Shown here piece after piece: positions 63,893 through 64,000 of a stretch of DNA of 64,000 nucleotides; the stretch's first letter is position 1; each line of letters starts with the position of its first letter. Both the position numbers and the translations under genes were made by a program. This DNA is from Solirubrobacterales bacterium (lineage in GTDB: Bacteria > Actinomycetota > Thermoleophilia > Solirubrobacterales > 70-9), in contig JADJRQ010000001.1 of assembly GCA_016712175.1 (NCBI GenBank), forward strand, positions 1,054,001 to 1,118,000, in the 5' to 3' direction. The notes beneath the pieces were generated by a model. It was not told the origin of the DNA and made no database searches. It saw only the letters and a program-made list of their open reading frames with translations.

Positions 63893-64000
63893 TCAGTGCT
63901 CGATTGGCAGATCGGACGCCAACTCGGTCTTGCCGTCCCGCTGGAACTGGATGTCGACCGTTTCGTTCTTCGAATAGAAGCCGACGACTCCAAGGAGCAT
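63893..64000 (-). CDS. C-terminal end of a gene cut by the window edge
   Basis: On the minus strand 35 codons read MLLGVVGFYSKNETVDIQFQ...ASDLPIEH and stop with TGA at 63895. The frame is open to the window end, so this is the tail of a longer gene. The short piece carries no recognisable motif. It is convergent with the DUF11 gene, sharing the terminator region. Confidence 0.5.
   Translation of the reverse strand: MLLGVVGFYSKNETVDIQFQRDGKTELASDLPIEH

Overview
This window looks like chromosomal DNA of a high-GC actinobacterium, most likely Thermoleophilia / Solirubrobacterales. The reasons are the strong G/C third-position bias, a c-di-AMP riboswitch in front of an NlpC/P60 cell-wall gene, an actinobacterial-type fused 2-oxoglutarate dehydrogenase, a decaprenyl-phosphate phosphoribosyltransferase-like protein, and many exported proteins with very Lys/Arg-rich tails. 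The taxonomic call is an inference from gene content, not from a marker-gene comparison. I see no CRISPR array, prophage or intact insertion sequence.

Layout. 0-4.8 kb: broken membrane-protein fragment, a two-component system with an exported helical-repeat protein, and an AAA_14/DUF4143 ATPase behind three 23-bp direct repeats. 4.9-14.1 kb: PLP desulfhydrase/ACC-deaminase-like enzyme, G6PDH, and exported proteins (polysaccharide deacetylase, GxSxG lipase-like protein, peptidoglycan-binding protein). 14.1-15.5 kb: tRNA-Asp followed by a small accessory patch (DsbA fragment, orphan gene, VapBC-type toxin-antitoxin). 15.5-24 kb: Zn-ribbon SDR, ceramidase-like exported protein, ferritin, enolase-superfamily enzyme, SGNH hydrolase, VOC protein. 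24.1-34.3 kb: a coherent polyamine module of Orn/Lys/Arg decarboxylase, aldehyde dehydrogenase, PotABCD importer, class III aminotransferase and alanine dehydrogenase. 34.3-42.3 kb: MFS exporter, exported propeller-like protein, two S1 proteases, acyl-CoA dehydrogenase, riboswitch-controlled NlpC/P60 protein. 42.4-51.8 kb: SDR, aconitase, AlkC-like protein, and a single-chain 2-oxoglutarate dehydrogenase with two lipoyl domains. 51.9-56.6 kb: dual-SDR fatty acyl-CoA reductase, alkyl-DHAP-synthase homologue and UbiA prenyltransferase, read here as a candidate ether-lipid locus. 56.6-63.9 kb: a very large DUF11-repeat surface protein with a structured leader.

How genes work together. Putrescine or related amines taken up by PotABCD could be transaminated with pyruvate to an aminoaldehyde plus alanine, the aldehyde oxidised to an amino acid, and the alanine returned to pyruvate plus ammonium by Ald; aconitase and 2-oxoglutarate dehydrogenase then sit in the TCA cycle. 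The acyl-CoA reductase would make the fatty alcohol that an alkyl-DHAP synthase inserts to form an ether bond. Much of the rest serves the envelope.

Caution: at least five otherwise well-preserved genes (hypothetical 22.9-24.2 kb, S1 protease 38.9-40.1 kb, aconitase, alkyl-DHAP synthase, DUF11 protein) carry single-base frameshifts, several of them in short G or C runs, and the DUF11 gene also has an in-frame TGA. Because one is aconitase, indel errors in the assembly are a likelier cause than genuine decay, but the sequence alone cannot decide.
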